A model generated the notes under the pieces. It was not told the origin of the DNA. It worked only from the letters and a program-made list of their open reading frames with translations, and made no database searches. The position numbers and the translations under genes were made by a program. Shown piece by piece: positions 1-6,146 of a stretch of DNA of 7,373 nucleotides. This DNA comes from CAZYJD01 sp964647785 (GTDB lineage Bacteria > Bacteroidota > Bacteroidia > NS11-12g > UBA9320): contig CAZYJD010000094.1 in NCBI GenBank assembly GCA_964647785.1, positions 1-7,373 of the forward strand, written 5' to 3'. Numbering within the stretch: the first letter of the stretch is position 1; each line of letters begins with the position of its first letter.

Positions 1-1096
1 CTGCCAATAGCTCGGCTTTTTCAACCAACACCCGCTTTTTCTCCGCATTCATCTGCCGAACCTTGAGCAATTCGTCATATTGATCTTTCTTGGCTTTTAG
101 AATTTGATCATAGGCTGAACGAAAACGGTCCCAAACTTCATCGCTTACCTCTCTGGGCACAGGACCAATGTTCCTGAAATCTTCGCGGTATTTGTTTAAA
201 AGAATGAAGGCTGTTTTCAGGTTTTCTTCTGCTTCCAGCTCCGTTAATTTTTGAATGATTGCTATTTTCTGGTCGAGGTTCTTTTGACGATCGAGATTTT
301 TAAGCTCAATGTTGATGCTGTGATTATCGTAGAACTTATCCAGCAAGAAAGTGTAGCTATCCCACAGCTCCTGCGAAGATTCTCTGGGAACAACCCGTAT
401 ATCTTTCCATTCTTTTTGCAGCGCCTTCACTTCATCGATGCTTCGATCGGTTTCATCTTTGAGGGTGATTTCTTTGAGACGCTCTATGATCGCCTGCTTG
501 CGCTTGAGGTTGTCTTCTTTTTCCTGCTCGATTCTTTTTCTTTCCTCAGCACGAGCTTCCTGCGCCGTATGAAAAAGCTGATTTAATTGCTCACGCCATT
601 CATCTTTATCAAAAACGAAAGCCTCCGGTTCTCCACCTTGGTCCACAAAATGCTGCAAGGCTTCTTTGCGCTCTTTTCTCAACAAGTCATCAAAATAAGG
701 GCGCACATTTTCAATGATGCGTATGGCATCCTTGGGTGGATGGTTCAAGCCTTCCCTCGCTTCATTCAGCAAGGCATTCATGTCCAGCTTGCTGTAATCT
801 CTTTGCGTATGGCTGGTATGATCATCGAGCTCTGAATTCTCATCCTCATCCTCATCATCTTCTTCACCTGCTACCTCGTATGGTGATGGATCGGATACCT
901 GAGGGTTGTCTTCCGAAACCCCTTCTTCCGTGTTTTCTGCTCCCTCATTTGGCGCTTGGGTCACCTCAGCCTCTGCCTCTTCGGGGCTGGCTTCAATGGT
1001 CTCGCTTGTTTCCTGTACAAGTGATTCGGAGTTCTGTTCCTCTACCGGGAGTTTTTCCTCCAACTCTTCGTTCTGCATGTTTTCCTCAGCTGTCAT
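1..1096 (-). CDS. DUF349 domain protein, 3' part missing (off left edge)
   Basis: This is an open frame of 365 codons on the minus strand that still reads through at base 1, so the C-terminus is outside the window. Residues 1-95 are acidic and low in complexity, with a Glu/Asp run near residues 78-86. Residues 98-195 form a charged helical region beginning RDYSKLDMNALLNEA. Two DUF349 repeats follow: one near 225-258 (W230, then VVPRE, then LW) and one near 299-340 (IGPVPRE at 310-316, then VWDRF). The family is helical, cytosolic and of unknown biochemical role; Bacteroidota members are usually about 600 residues with several repeats, so roughly half is seen here. The first ATG is at 1096. 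A second in-frame ATG at 1078 is preceded by GAGGAAAAC and has the better ribosome-site spacing, so it may be the true start. The gene is divergent from the lyase gene. Family assignment is firm; function is unknown. Confidence 0.9.
   Translation of the reverse strand, partial: MTAEENMQNEELEEKLPVEEQNSESLVQETSETIEASPEEAEAEVTQAPNEGAENTEEGVSEDNPQVSDPSPYEVAGEEDDEDEDENSELDDHTSHTQRDYSKLDMNALLNEAREGLNHPPKDAIRIIENVRPYFDDLLRKERKEALQHFVDQGGEPEAFVFDKDEWREQLNQLFHTAQEARAEERKRIEQEKEDNLKRKQAIIERLKEITLKDETDRSIDEVKALQKEWKDIRVVPRESSQELWDSYTFLLDKFYDNHSINIELKNLDRQKNLDQKIAIIQKLTELEAEENLKTAFILLNKYREDFRNIGPVPREVSDEVWDRFRSAYDQILKAKKDQYDELLKVRQMNAEKKRVLVEKAELLA
839..856. repeat. Three tandem CTCATC hexamers inside the DUF349 gene
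   Basis: Three perfect copies of CTCATC (GATGAG on the coding strand) encode the Asp/Glu run of the DUF349 protein. The unit is a multiple of three, so gain or loss of a copy would change the acidic run without shifting the frame. It is probably just low-complexity coding sequence. Confidence 0.6.
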
Positions 1097-1107
1097 ACCT
1101 TTATTTA

Positions 1108-1127
1108 CCTGCCTATTCTCCGGCAGG
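1108..1127. repeat. Inverted repeat in the divergent intergenic region
   Basis: CCTGCC and GGCAGG form a perfect 6-bp inverted repeat around an 8-nt spacer. It lies 11 bp from the start of the DUF349 gene, in what would be its 5' untranslated region, and about 16 bp from the promoter element proposed for the lyase gene. It could be a small mRNA hairpin or a regulator site. It has no adjacent T-run, so it is not a terminator. Its function is not known from sequence. Confidence 0.4.
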
Positions 1128-1142
1128 AAGGTGCAAAAATTA

Positions 1143-1150
1143 TATTTTTG
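1143..1150 (+). promoter_or_regulatory. Candidate -7 promoter element (TATTTTTG) for the lyase gene
   Basis: TATTTTTG fits the Bacteroidota -7 consensus TAnnTTTG exactly and would place the transcript start about 20 nt before the ATG at 1177. No clear TTTG sits at the expected -33 position, which lowers confidence. The opposite strand of the same A/T block reads AATTTTTG and also TATAAT, so the block could serve both divergent genes. Confidence 0.4.
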
Positions 1151-1176
1151 AAGGGATTTACAAAGGATGCCCCTTA

Positions 1177-2031
1177 ATGAGCCAACTAAAGATCATAGAG
1201 TGCCCGAGAGATGCCATGCAAGGCCTGCCTCAGTTTGTGAAAACTGAAGATAAAATTGCGTATTTGAACAGTTTGCTCAAAGTGGGATTTCATACCCTTG
1301 ATTGTGGCAGCTTCGTTTCCCCGCGCTACATTCCTCAGATGCGCGATACCGCAGAGGTATTGAACGCAATTGACCGCACAGGCAGCAGCAGCCAATTGAG
1401 TGTGATTGTTGCCAACACCAGAGGAGCCAGAGATGCCGCAGCTCATGAACAAGTTGACCACATTGGTTTTCCCTTTTCAGTTTCTGAAAAATTTCAACAA
1501 AGCAACACCCGTAAATCCATCGATGAAAGCTTCCATAGCGTTGAAGAAATTTGCAAAATAGCAGCTGATGGAGGCAAAGAAGTGGTGATCTACATCTCCA
1601 TGGGTTTTGGCAATCCGTATGGCGAAGAGTGGTCGCCTGAGCTCGTTGCTAAATGGGTCGAAAAGATTGCAACATTGAATGTTCGGTATTTCTCTCTATC
1701 CGACACCGTAGGGGTGAGCAAGCCAGATAACATCCATGCACTCTTTTCTGTTTTAAGTCCGCGCTTTCCAGCGTTGGAATTTGGCGCCCATTTTCATACC
1801 AGACCTAATGAATGGCGAGAAAAGGTAGAAGCAGCATGGAAAAGTGGTTGCCGACGTTTTGATGGATCCCTGAAGGGTTATGGTGGGTGTCCTATGGCTT
1901 CTGATAAACTCATAGGAAATATGCCCACCGAGAATCTGATCCGCTTCTTTGAAGAGAACCAAATCCCCACTTCCCTGGATGAAAATGCACTGAACCATGC
2001 AATGCTCATGGCGGGAAGCATCTTTGCTTAA
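1177..2031 (+). CDS. Hydroxymethylglutaryl-CoA lyase-like enzyme (DRE-TIM aldolase family)
   Basis: This 284-residue protein is a close fit in length to bacterial HMG-CoA lyases, which cleave HMG-CoA to acetyl-CoA and acetoacetate in leucine degradation. Visible motifs are PRDAMQ at 10-15 (catalytic Arg-Asp pair R11/D12), SFVSP at 45-49, DTVGV at 176-180, HFH at 205-207 (metal-binding His pair) and GGCP at 236-239 with the active-site-loop Cys C238, followed by GNMPTE at 247-252. Differences from the human enzyme as I recall it: D42 stands where a Glu is usual, the residue after HxH is Thr rather than Asp, and the Cys-to-Asn spacing (C238 to N248) is one residue longer. The frame is open back to 736, but that part is antisense to the DUF349 gene. 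The ATG at 1177 matches the family N-terminus and has AAAGGA 9 nt upstream. The family call is firm; the exact substrate is less so. Confidence 0.87.
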   Translation: MSQLKIIECPRDAMQGLPQFVKTEDKIAYLNSLLKVGFHTLDCGSFVSPRYIPQMRDTAEVLNAIDRTGSSSQLSVIVANTRGARDAAAHEQVDHIGFPFSVSEKFQQSNTRKSIDESFHSVEEICKIAADGGKEVVIYISMGFGNPYGEEWSPELVAKWVEKIATLNVRYFSLSDTVGVSKPDNIHALFSVLSPRFPALEFGAHFHTRPNEWREKVEAAWKSGCRRFDGSLKGYGGCPMASDKLIGNMPTENLIRFFEENQIPTSLDENALNHAMLMAGSIFA

Positions 2032-2063
2032 TTGGAGAACAAATCCTGCGATTCACTGCATGA

Positions 2064-2486
2064 ATGCCGACGGTAGTTGCCTTCGGGCACGGTAAAATCT
2101 TCAATAACAAGCTATCTTTGCATATTCTGAAACGAATTCTCCATATCGCAGCGGCTCAATTGGCGATGCTTTCCATCGGATTCTATTTGCTGTCGCCATT
2201 CCTGCATATGCATGGATCGGAACACGAGGGTCATGGGGAACAAGTTTGCGTGGAGGACTTCTGCACCCTTGAAGAACATCAGGAGAGCTTTGAATATTGC
2301 CATGAAGACACCCACTTGTTTTGTGAGTTGTGCGACTGGCAACAACCGGTTCTCACTTATTTCAGCATAGCCGATGTATCGGTCTATTTTGTTCAGGCAG
2401 ATCTAACAGTAAAATTGCACGTTATCGCTCCTGAGAGCGATCCCATTCATTCAAAAAAGAGTAGGGCACCCCCTGCGATTTGTTGA
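2064..2486 (+). CDS. Small membrane-anchored Cys/His-rich protein, possible metal binder (start uncertain)
   Basis: I do not recognise this family with certainty. The 140-residue frame has one hydrophobic segment (about residues 25-47), which reads as an uncleaved signal or membrane anchor. It is followed by a region dense in possible metal ligands: H48, H50, H54, H57, C62, C67, H72, C79, H80, H84, C87 and C90, including CVEDFC, CHEDTH and CELC. The C-terminus SRAPPAIC recalls the RxPP tail of DUF2946-type proteins found near copper or other metal receptors; that link is tentative. The start is unclear. The ATG at 2064 gives an odd N-terminus and lies upstream of a good promoter element at 2113-2120. 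A natural signal-like N-terminus (KRILHIAAAQLAML) begins after a CTG at 2127, and the next in-frame ATG is at 2166. The gene sits between the lyase gene and the lipoprotein-receptor pair, and its role is inferred only from composition and position. Confidence 0.65.
   Translation: MPTVVAFGHGKIFNNKLSLHILKRILHIAAAQLAMLSIGFYLLSPFLHMHGSEHEGHGEQVCVEDFCTLEEHQESFEYCHEDTHLFCELCDWQQPVLTYFSIADVSVYFVQADLTVKLHVIAPESDPIHSKKSRAPPAIC
2078..2089 (+). other. Small UUCG-tetraloop hairpin after the lyase gene
   Basis: TGCC-TTCG-GGCA can form a 4-bp stem closed by the very stable C(UUCG)G loop. It lies 46 bp after the lyase stop and before the next promoter element. ACGGTA occurs as a direct repeat on both sides (2070-2075 and 2089-2094). 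There is no T-tract after it, so a terminator role is only a possibility. If the next gene really started at 2064 this hairpin would be inside its coding sequence, which is one reason to doubt that start. Confidence 0.3.
2113..2120 (+). promoter_or_regulatory. Candidate -7 promoter element (TATCTTTG)
   Basis: TATCTTTG followed by CA is a typical Bacteroidota -7 element (TAnnTTTG). It predicts a transcript start near 2125-2127, which is inside the 2064-2486 open frame. If it is real, translation of the Cys/His-rich protein must start further in. No convincing TTTG was found at -33. Confidence 0.45.
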
Positions 2487-2506
2487 ATTTATTCCGGATA
2501 ATTTTG
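2479..2506 (+). promoter_or_regulatory. Candidate promoter for the lipoprotein-receptor pair
   Basis: TTTG at 2479-2482 and TAATTTTG at 2499-2506 match the Bacteroidota -33 and -7 elements, with 16 nt between them, slightly short of the usual range. The upstream part overlaps the stop codon region of the Cys/His-rich gene. A start near 2511 would give a leader of about 155 nt before the ATG at 2666, which is long and contains several inverted repeats. Confidence 0.4.
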
Positions 2507-2525
2507 CTTGAAGCTACAGGGATAA

Positions 2526-2541
2526 GGTGTTATTAAACGCC
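2526..2541 (+). other. Leader hairpin 1
   Basis: GGTGTT-ATTA-AACGCC forms a 6-bp RNA stem with one G-U pair and a 4-nt loop, about 15 nt after the predicted transcript start. No T-run follows, so it is not a standard terminator. Confidence 0.35.
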
Positions 2542-2545
2542 ATTG

Positions 2546-2558
2546 ATCATCTAATGAT
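2546..2558. repeat. 13-bp palindrome ATCATctaATGAT
   Basis: This is a perfect 5-3-5 inverted repeat in the leader. The A/T-rich half sites could be an operator for a metalloregulator, but it does not match a Fur or Zur box known to me, and a 5-bp arm can occur by chance. Confidence 0.25.
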
Positions 2559-2599
2559 AGCCGGGCAAATTATTTTCTTCGTTTTTCAACGCCCCTTTG

Positions 2600-2622
2600 A
2601 TGCAAGATGAAGTAGCTTGTAT
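2600..2622. repeat. Inverted repeat ATGCAAG-N9-CTTGTAT
   Basis: The 7-bp arms carry one mismatch (a G-U pair in RNA) around a 9-nt spacer. Its right arm overlaps the left arm of the next repeat by two bases, and both repeats share the 9-nt spacer. Either two tandem operator sites or two consecutive leader hairpins would fit. Confidence 0.4.
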
Positions 2623-2645
2623 GAAATAGGGCCCCTTTATTTCAT
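2621..2645. repeat. Perfect inverted repeat ATGAAATA-N9-TATTTCAT upstream of the lipoprotein gene
   Basis: The 8-bp arms match perfectly, around the spacer GGGCCCCTT, and the repeat ends 20 bp before the ATG at 2666. The octamer GCCCCTTT in its spacer region also occurs 40 bp upstream at 2591-2598. As DNA it is a candidate operator for metal-responsive control of the receptor genes; as RNA it could hide the translation start region. I cannot tell which. Confidence 0.5.
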
Positions 2646-2665
2646 TATTAATAACAATCAATTCT

Positions 2666-3445
2666 ATGAAAAAATTATTGCTGCCTATTATGGCATTCAC
2701 TTTTATATGGTCTTCATGCAGTGAAGAAGAAACATTGGATAGCGAAAAACCGCTTATCCTTGAAATTACCATCAATGGCGAAGACGCCCATCACAGCAGT
2801 CATTCGCACGATCACGAAACTTTTGAAATCAGCGCTGATACCGCTTCCCTCATAGGATGGGAGGTTAGCGACAACATGGAACTTTCGGAACTCAGAATGG
2901 ATATACATCCCAATTTTGACGGACATAGCCACGGGAAAAAGGCGGATTATGATCCCTTCAGCTGGGAGAAGATCGTTCCACTTTCTGGTAAACTGCAATC
3001 CGGAACAGAAACCATGGAAGTGCCGGAAAATGTGCTTGCCGGACCGTATCACCTGGATCTGCTCTTGTTGGATAAAAGCGGTAACATTTCAGAATCTGTT
3101 CTGATCGATGTGATTTTAACCCATCCTTCTCAACCCACTTTCAGTCTGCTCACTCCTGCTGAGCCCATTGTATTCTCAAAAGGAAGTACTTTCGAGCTCA
3201 GCGGAACGGTTGAAGATGACGAAGATTTGGAAGAAGTGATGATTGAATTGCTGCCACATGATGGTGGTGAGCACATTTTTGAGAAGGAAATCGAACTCAA
3301 GGCTCAGGTTGAAACCAGCTATGAGCTCAAGGAACTCATTGGCATTCCTGCCAATGCGGAATCCGGAGAGTACGAATTGAAGATCATTATCAAGGATCAC
3401 GACGGTCATATGACCATCAGGGCATATGAAATGACCATCAATTGA
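2666..3445 (+). CDS. His-rich surface lipoprotein, DUF4625-like
   Basis: This is a 259-residue lipoprotein. The signal peptide MKKLLLPIMAFTFIWSSC ends at lipobox Cys C18. The next residues, SEEE, resemble the acidic Bacteroidota export signal that sends lipoproteins to the outer face of the outer membrane. Two beta-sandwich-like domains follow, about residues 28-150 and 152-259. The first has a His cluster (H42, H43, H46, H48, H50) and the motif DIHPNFDGHSHG (79-90) that I associate with DUF4625 lipoproteins; the second has only scattered His such as in KDHDGH. The start is fixed by the signal peptide; there is no Shine-Dalgarno sequence, only the A/T-rich upstream sequence usual in this phylum. 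The stop TGA overlaps the receptor ATG by one base, so the two are surely co-transcribed. The likely role is binding a metal ion or metal complex for the receptor; this is inferred from ligand clusters and context. Confidence 0.83.
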   Translation: MKKLLLPIMAFTFIWSSCSEEETLDSEKPLILEITINGEDAHHSSHSHDHETFEISADTASLIGWEVSDNMELSELRMDIHPNFDGHSHGKKADYDPFSWEKIVPLSGKLQSGTETMEVPENVLAGPYHLDLLLLDKSGNISESVLIDVILTHPSQPTFSLLTPAEPIVFSKGSTFELSGTVEDDEDLEEVMIELLPHDGGEHIFEKEIELKAQVETSYELKELIGIPANAESGEYELKIIIKDHDGHMTIRAYEMTIN

Positions 3446-5847
3446 TGCTGCGAGGACTGCTCATAGCCATACTGATTGCCCGGATGTTTGAAGCATCCGG
3501 GCAAATCAGTTTAAGTGGAAGGGTGATCAACGAAGAAGGGGAACCATTGATGGCTGCCGGCGTGTACCTGCACGAAACCATGCAGGGAAGCTATACCGAC
3601 GAGTCGGGCTTGTTTTCCATTCCCAACATCAAGGCCGGGAATTACCACCTTCATGTCCAATTAACAGGTTATCACGCTTTTAGTGCTGATCTGAGTTTGC
3701 GCGCAGACACCCAAATAAACATTGTGCTTCACGAAGGCATTCACCTCCTGCATGAAGTGACGGTAGAAGCGGGAATGACCAAAGACCAACCTTCAGAAAA
3801 CCCATTGCAGGTAAGCATCATGGGTGAGGAACAAATTTTTCGCAATCCGGCCAACAACCTCTCAGAAGGACTGAAACGATTGCCCGGTATCAGTGCTCTG
3901 CAAACAGGCATGGGCATTTCCAGACCGGTTATCCGCGGTATGAGCGGAAACAGGGTGCTGGTTGCAGAGAATGGCATTAAACAGGAAGGTCAGCAATGGG
4001 GAGCCGATCACGGACTTGAAATAGACCCCTTTCAACTGGAGCAAATTGAATTAATCAAAGGGCCTGCCTCCCTTGCATATGGTTCCGACGCAACCGCAGG
4101 GGTGGTTCACATTCGTCCGGCCAGCAGTGGCAAAGTGGGTGAGCACGAATTGAAATGGCGCTCTGCTTATCAATCGGTAAACCATGCATGGAAAAACGCA
4201 CTTAGAGCAAAGGGGAATACCGGTAAATGGGTTTATCGGTTCAATTTGAGCCATCAGCGCTATGGCGATTATGAAGTGCCCGCTGAATCCTTTATATACA
4301 ATGGTTATTTGCTGCCGCTCTATGAGGGCCGATTGCAAAACACTGCGGGTGAAATCAAAGCAGCACACGCCATGTTCGGTATCAACCGAAATTGGGGCTA
4401 TTCGCATCTTACCGCCTCCGTTTATGACCAAAATGAGGGACTTTTCAGCGGTTCTACAGGCATTGCCCGCGCCTACCAGCTTCAGTTCGATGGCGATGAA
4501 AGAAACATTGCACTTCCCAGACAAGAAGTGCGTCACTGGAAAATCATCAACAACAGCAACATCAAAATTGGCAATCACTGGCTTGAAAGTGATCTGGCAT
4601 GGCAGTATAACAGGCGTCAGGAATTTAGCATCCCGCATGCGCATGGTCGCCCTGTGAGCTTCGCTGATACTGCGGCGCTGCATTTGGGACTGCACAGCTT
4701 CTCTGCCAATGCACGCTACTATTTCAAAAAAGATCAAAAGCAGTTCCGCATGCTGGGATGGCAAGGGGGGAGGCAAATCAATGAACAAAGCGGATTTGAA
4801 TTTCTAATTCCCGCTTACCGAAACTGGCAGCAAGCCCTGTTTTACATTGGCCGGGATGCATTTGGTCCATGGACCCTGACCTACGGTCTGCGGCTCGATT
4901 ATCAGGCCTGGGATATTTACCGCAGTCGCTATGATTTCTTTTACCGCTATGAATACATGGGTGAAGTGGAACGGAACCCGGATTTCAATCGGCGTTTTTT
5001 CAATTATTCCGCTTCAGCCGGTTTGGTTCGCCACCTGAGCAAACACGAAGAAGTAAGGCTCAATCTCGCAAGAACCTTTCGTTCTCCCAACATATCAGAG
5101 CTCGCTTCCAACGGAGTGCATCATGGCACTTTCCGCTATGAGATGGGGAATGCAGACATCAAGGCCGAAACGGGATTGCAATCTGATCTGGGGTACCATC
5201 GGGAAGGCAGACGATCTCATGGCAGTGTACAAACATTTTTCAATCAATTTGGCAATTACATTTATCTTCAACCCTCGGGGCGTTTTGCCAGCATCGATTT
5301 TGAAGGCGAACGTTTCCCATATCCGGAACCCGGACAGGTATTCGAATACCATCAGGCTCCGGTATTTCACTGGGGAGGGGAGGCCGAATGGCATTTTAGA
5401 TGGAACTCCTGGCTCAACTGGCACAGCAATGCAGAATATTCATGGATCCAACAAAGCAATAATGGTGCTGTGTTGCCCTTCATCCCTCCTGCATCCATCA
5501 AGAATCACCTGGAGGCCAATTTCTATTTAAGAGCACTGGATTCTTCCAAAGTTCGGCTGGAAATAGGTTACCTCTACTATGCAGCCAGAAAACGCATGGC
5601 AATCAATGAACCTGAAGTTCCTGCAGCTCATCTGCTGGAAGCCAGCTTAGAAATCTCTCACGAATTCCGATTCGGCAACATCAGCTGCGGACTGAGTGGA
5701 AATAATCTTCTTAACAGTTTGTATTACAACAACATGAGCCGATACCGCTGGATCAATTTGCCCGAGGCGGGCCGAAACCTTCAATTTTTCTTGCTGTATC
5801 ACCCTTCTTGGAAGCCGCACAACCAAAAAGCAAATCCGGTTAATTAA
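3445..5847 (+). CDS. TonB-dependent outer-membrane receptor, ZnuD-like, probably for metal uptake
   Basis: This 800-residue receptor has a signal peptide (1-19, cleavage likely after ASG), a carboxypeptidase-like regulatory domain (about 21-98), a TonB-box-like LHEVTVEA (102-109), a plug (about 115-225, with IRGMSGNRVLV, QQWGADHG and IELIKGPASLAYGSDATAG) and a 22-strand-type beta-barrel to about residue 788. The segment from R543, RTFRSPNISELASNG then EMGNADIKAE, resembles the ELxxNGxH...GNPxLKxE motif of ZnuD-type zinc receptors. A segment with H398, H400, H413 and H417 could be a metal-binding extracellular loop. The start is the ATG at 3445, which overlaps the lipoprotein TGA (TGATG); a TTG at 3442 is possible but less likely. 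A hydrophilic tail of about 12 residues follows the last strand. Outer-membrane import powered by TonB is firm; zinc as substrate is inference, and copper or a metal chelate is possible. Confidence 0.92.
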   Translation: MLRGLLIAILIARMFEASGQISLSGRVINEEGEPLMAAGVYLHETMQGSYTDESGLFSIPNIKAGNYHLHVQLTGYHAFSADLSLRADTQINIVLHEGIHLLHEVTVEAGMTKDQPSENPLQVSIMGEEQIFRNPANNLSEGLKRLPGISALQTGMGISRPVIRGMSGNRVLVAENGIKQEGQQWGADHGLEIDPFQLEQIELIKGPASLAYGSDATAGVVHIRPASSGKVGEHELKWRSAYQSVNHAWKNALRAKGNTGKWVYRFNLSHQRYGDYEVPAESFIYNGYLLPLYEGRLQNTAGEIKAAHAMFGINRNWGYSHLTASVYDQNEGLFSGSTGIARAYQLQFDGDERNIALPRQEVRHWKIINNSNIKIGNHWLESDLAWQYNRRQEFSIPHAHGRPVSFADTAALHLGLHSFSANARYYFKKDQKQFRMLGWQGGRQINEQSGFEFLIPAYRNWQQALFYIGRDAFGPWTLTYGLRLDYQAWDIYRSRYDFFYRYEYMGEVERNPDFNRRFFNYSASAGLVRHLSKHEEVRLNLARTFRSPNISELASNGVHHGTFRYEMGNADIKAETGLQSDLGYHREGRRSHGSVQTFFNQFGNYIYLQPSGRFASIDFEGERFPYPEPGQVFEYHQAPVFHWGGEAEWHFRWNSWLNWHSNAEYSWIQQSNNGAVLPFIPPASIKNHLEANFYLRALDSSKVRLEIGYLYYAARKRMAINEPEVPAAHLLEASLEISHEFRFGNISCGLSGNNLLNSLYYNNMSRYRWINLPEAGRNLQFFLLYHPSWKPHNQKANPVN

Positions 5848-6143
5848 TCGTTACTGCTGTTATGCATTTTTTGAAAAGCCTGCTCAATCAGTGGTTCACA
5901 CTCTTTTTCAAACCTGCTGCGGAAGGACACAGCGGCAGAATAGCAACTGTAAGAAGGTTGATATAAATCGTACGACCACTGCTTCCCGGCAACTCCAAAT
6001 CTGATCCGAAAACACCCAATAAACTCCTGTTTATCAGCAGCCTGAAGCAATTGATGCACGTATAACTGAAAGCTCTCCTCATCCATACACGCAAGATAAA
6101 TACAATCCGGGCTGTGAAAATCGACGAGATATAAACAGCACAC
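5844..6143 (-). CDS. Small protein of unknown function, GTG start, coupled to upstream gene
   Basis: I do not recognise this 99-residue protein. It has no signal peptide or membrane segment and looks like a small soluble alpha/beta protein: a strand-like CLYLVDF, then a helix around residues 21-37, then strand-like CFRIRF, then a C-terminal helix rich in Glu/Lys. Five Cys are present (C2, C3, C14, C19, C44) plus two later ones, without a clear paired motif. The start chosen is the GTG at 6143, only 3 nt after the TAA of the preceding gene (TAATGGGTG), which suggests reinitiation. An ATG at 6086 would give 80 residues and is an alternative. An ATG at 6147 overlaps the upstream stop but is in another frame that closes after 22 codons. 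The gene ends convergently with the receptor gene, the two overlapping by 4 bp. Its sensible composition and tight packing support a real gene. Confidence 0.6.
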   Translation of the reverse strand: MCCLYLVDFHSPDCIYLACMDEESFQLYVHQLLQAADKQEFIGCFRIRFGVAGKQWSYDLYQPSYSCYSAAVSFRSRFEKECEPLIEQAFQKMHNSSND

Positions 6144-6146
6144 CCA

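Noticed and set aside
251..835. Two plus-strand open frames (251-586 and 587-835)
   Set aside because: Both are antisense to the DUF349 coding frame, which continues to the window edge and carries clear family motifs.
736..1176. Upstream extension of the lyase frame
   Set aside because: This stretch is antisense to the DUF349 gene and the intergenic region; the lyase family N-terminus begins at the ATG at 1177.
2580..2591. CGTT-TTTC-AACG mini hairpin in the leader
   Set aside because: A 4-bp stem is too short to support as a separate element.
2714..3052. 112-residue minus-strand frame
   Set aside because: It is antisense to the lipoprotein gene, which has a clear signal peptide, lipobox and domain structure.
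4051..4788. 245-residue open frame on the minus strand
   Set aside because: It lies wholly antisense to the barrel of the TonB-dependent receptor, whose reading is unambiguous, and its protein has no recognisable domain.
5914..5938. CTGCTGC-N11-GCGGCAG inverted repeat as a terminator for the receptor transcript
   Set aside because: The stem has a mismatch, no T-run follows on either strand, and it lies within the coding sequence of the small minus-strand gene; probably chance.
5888..6094. 68-residue minus-strand frame overlapping the small GTG-start gene
   Set aside because: Its composition is unlike a folded protein and the alternative frame is longer and tightly packed after the upstream stop.
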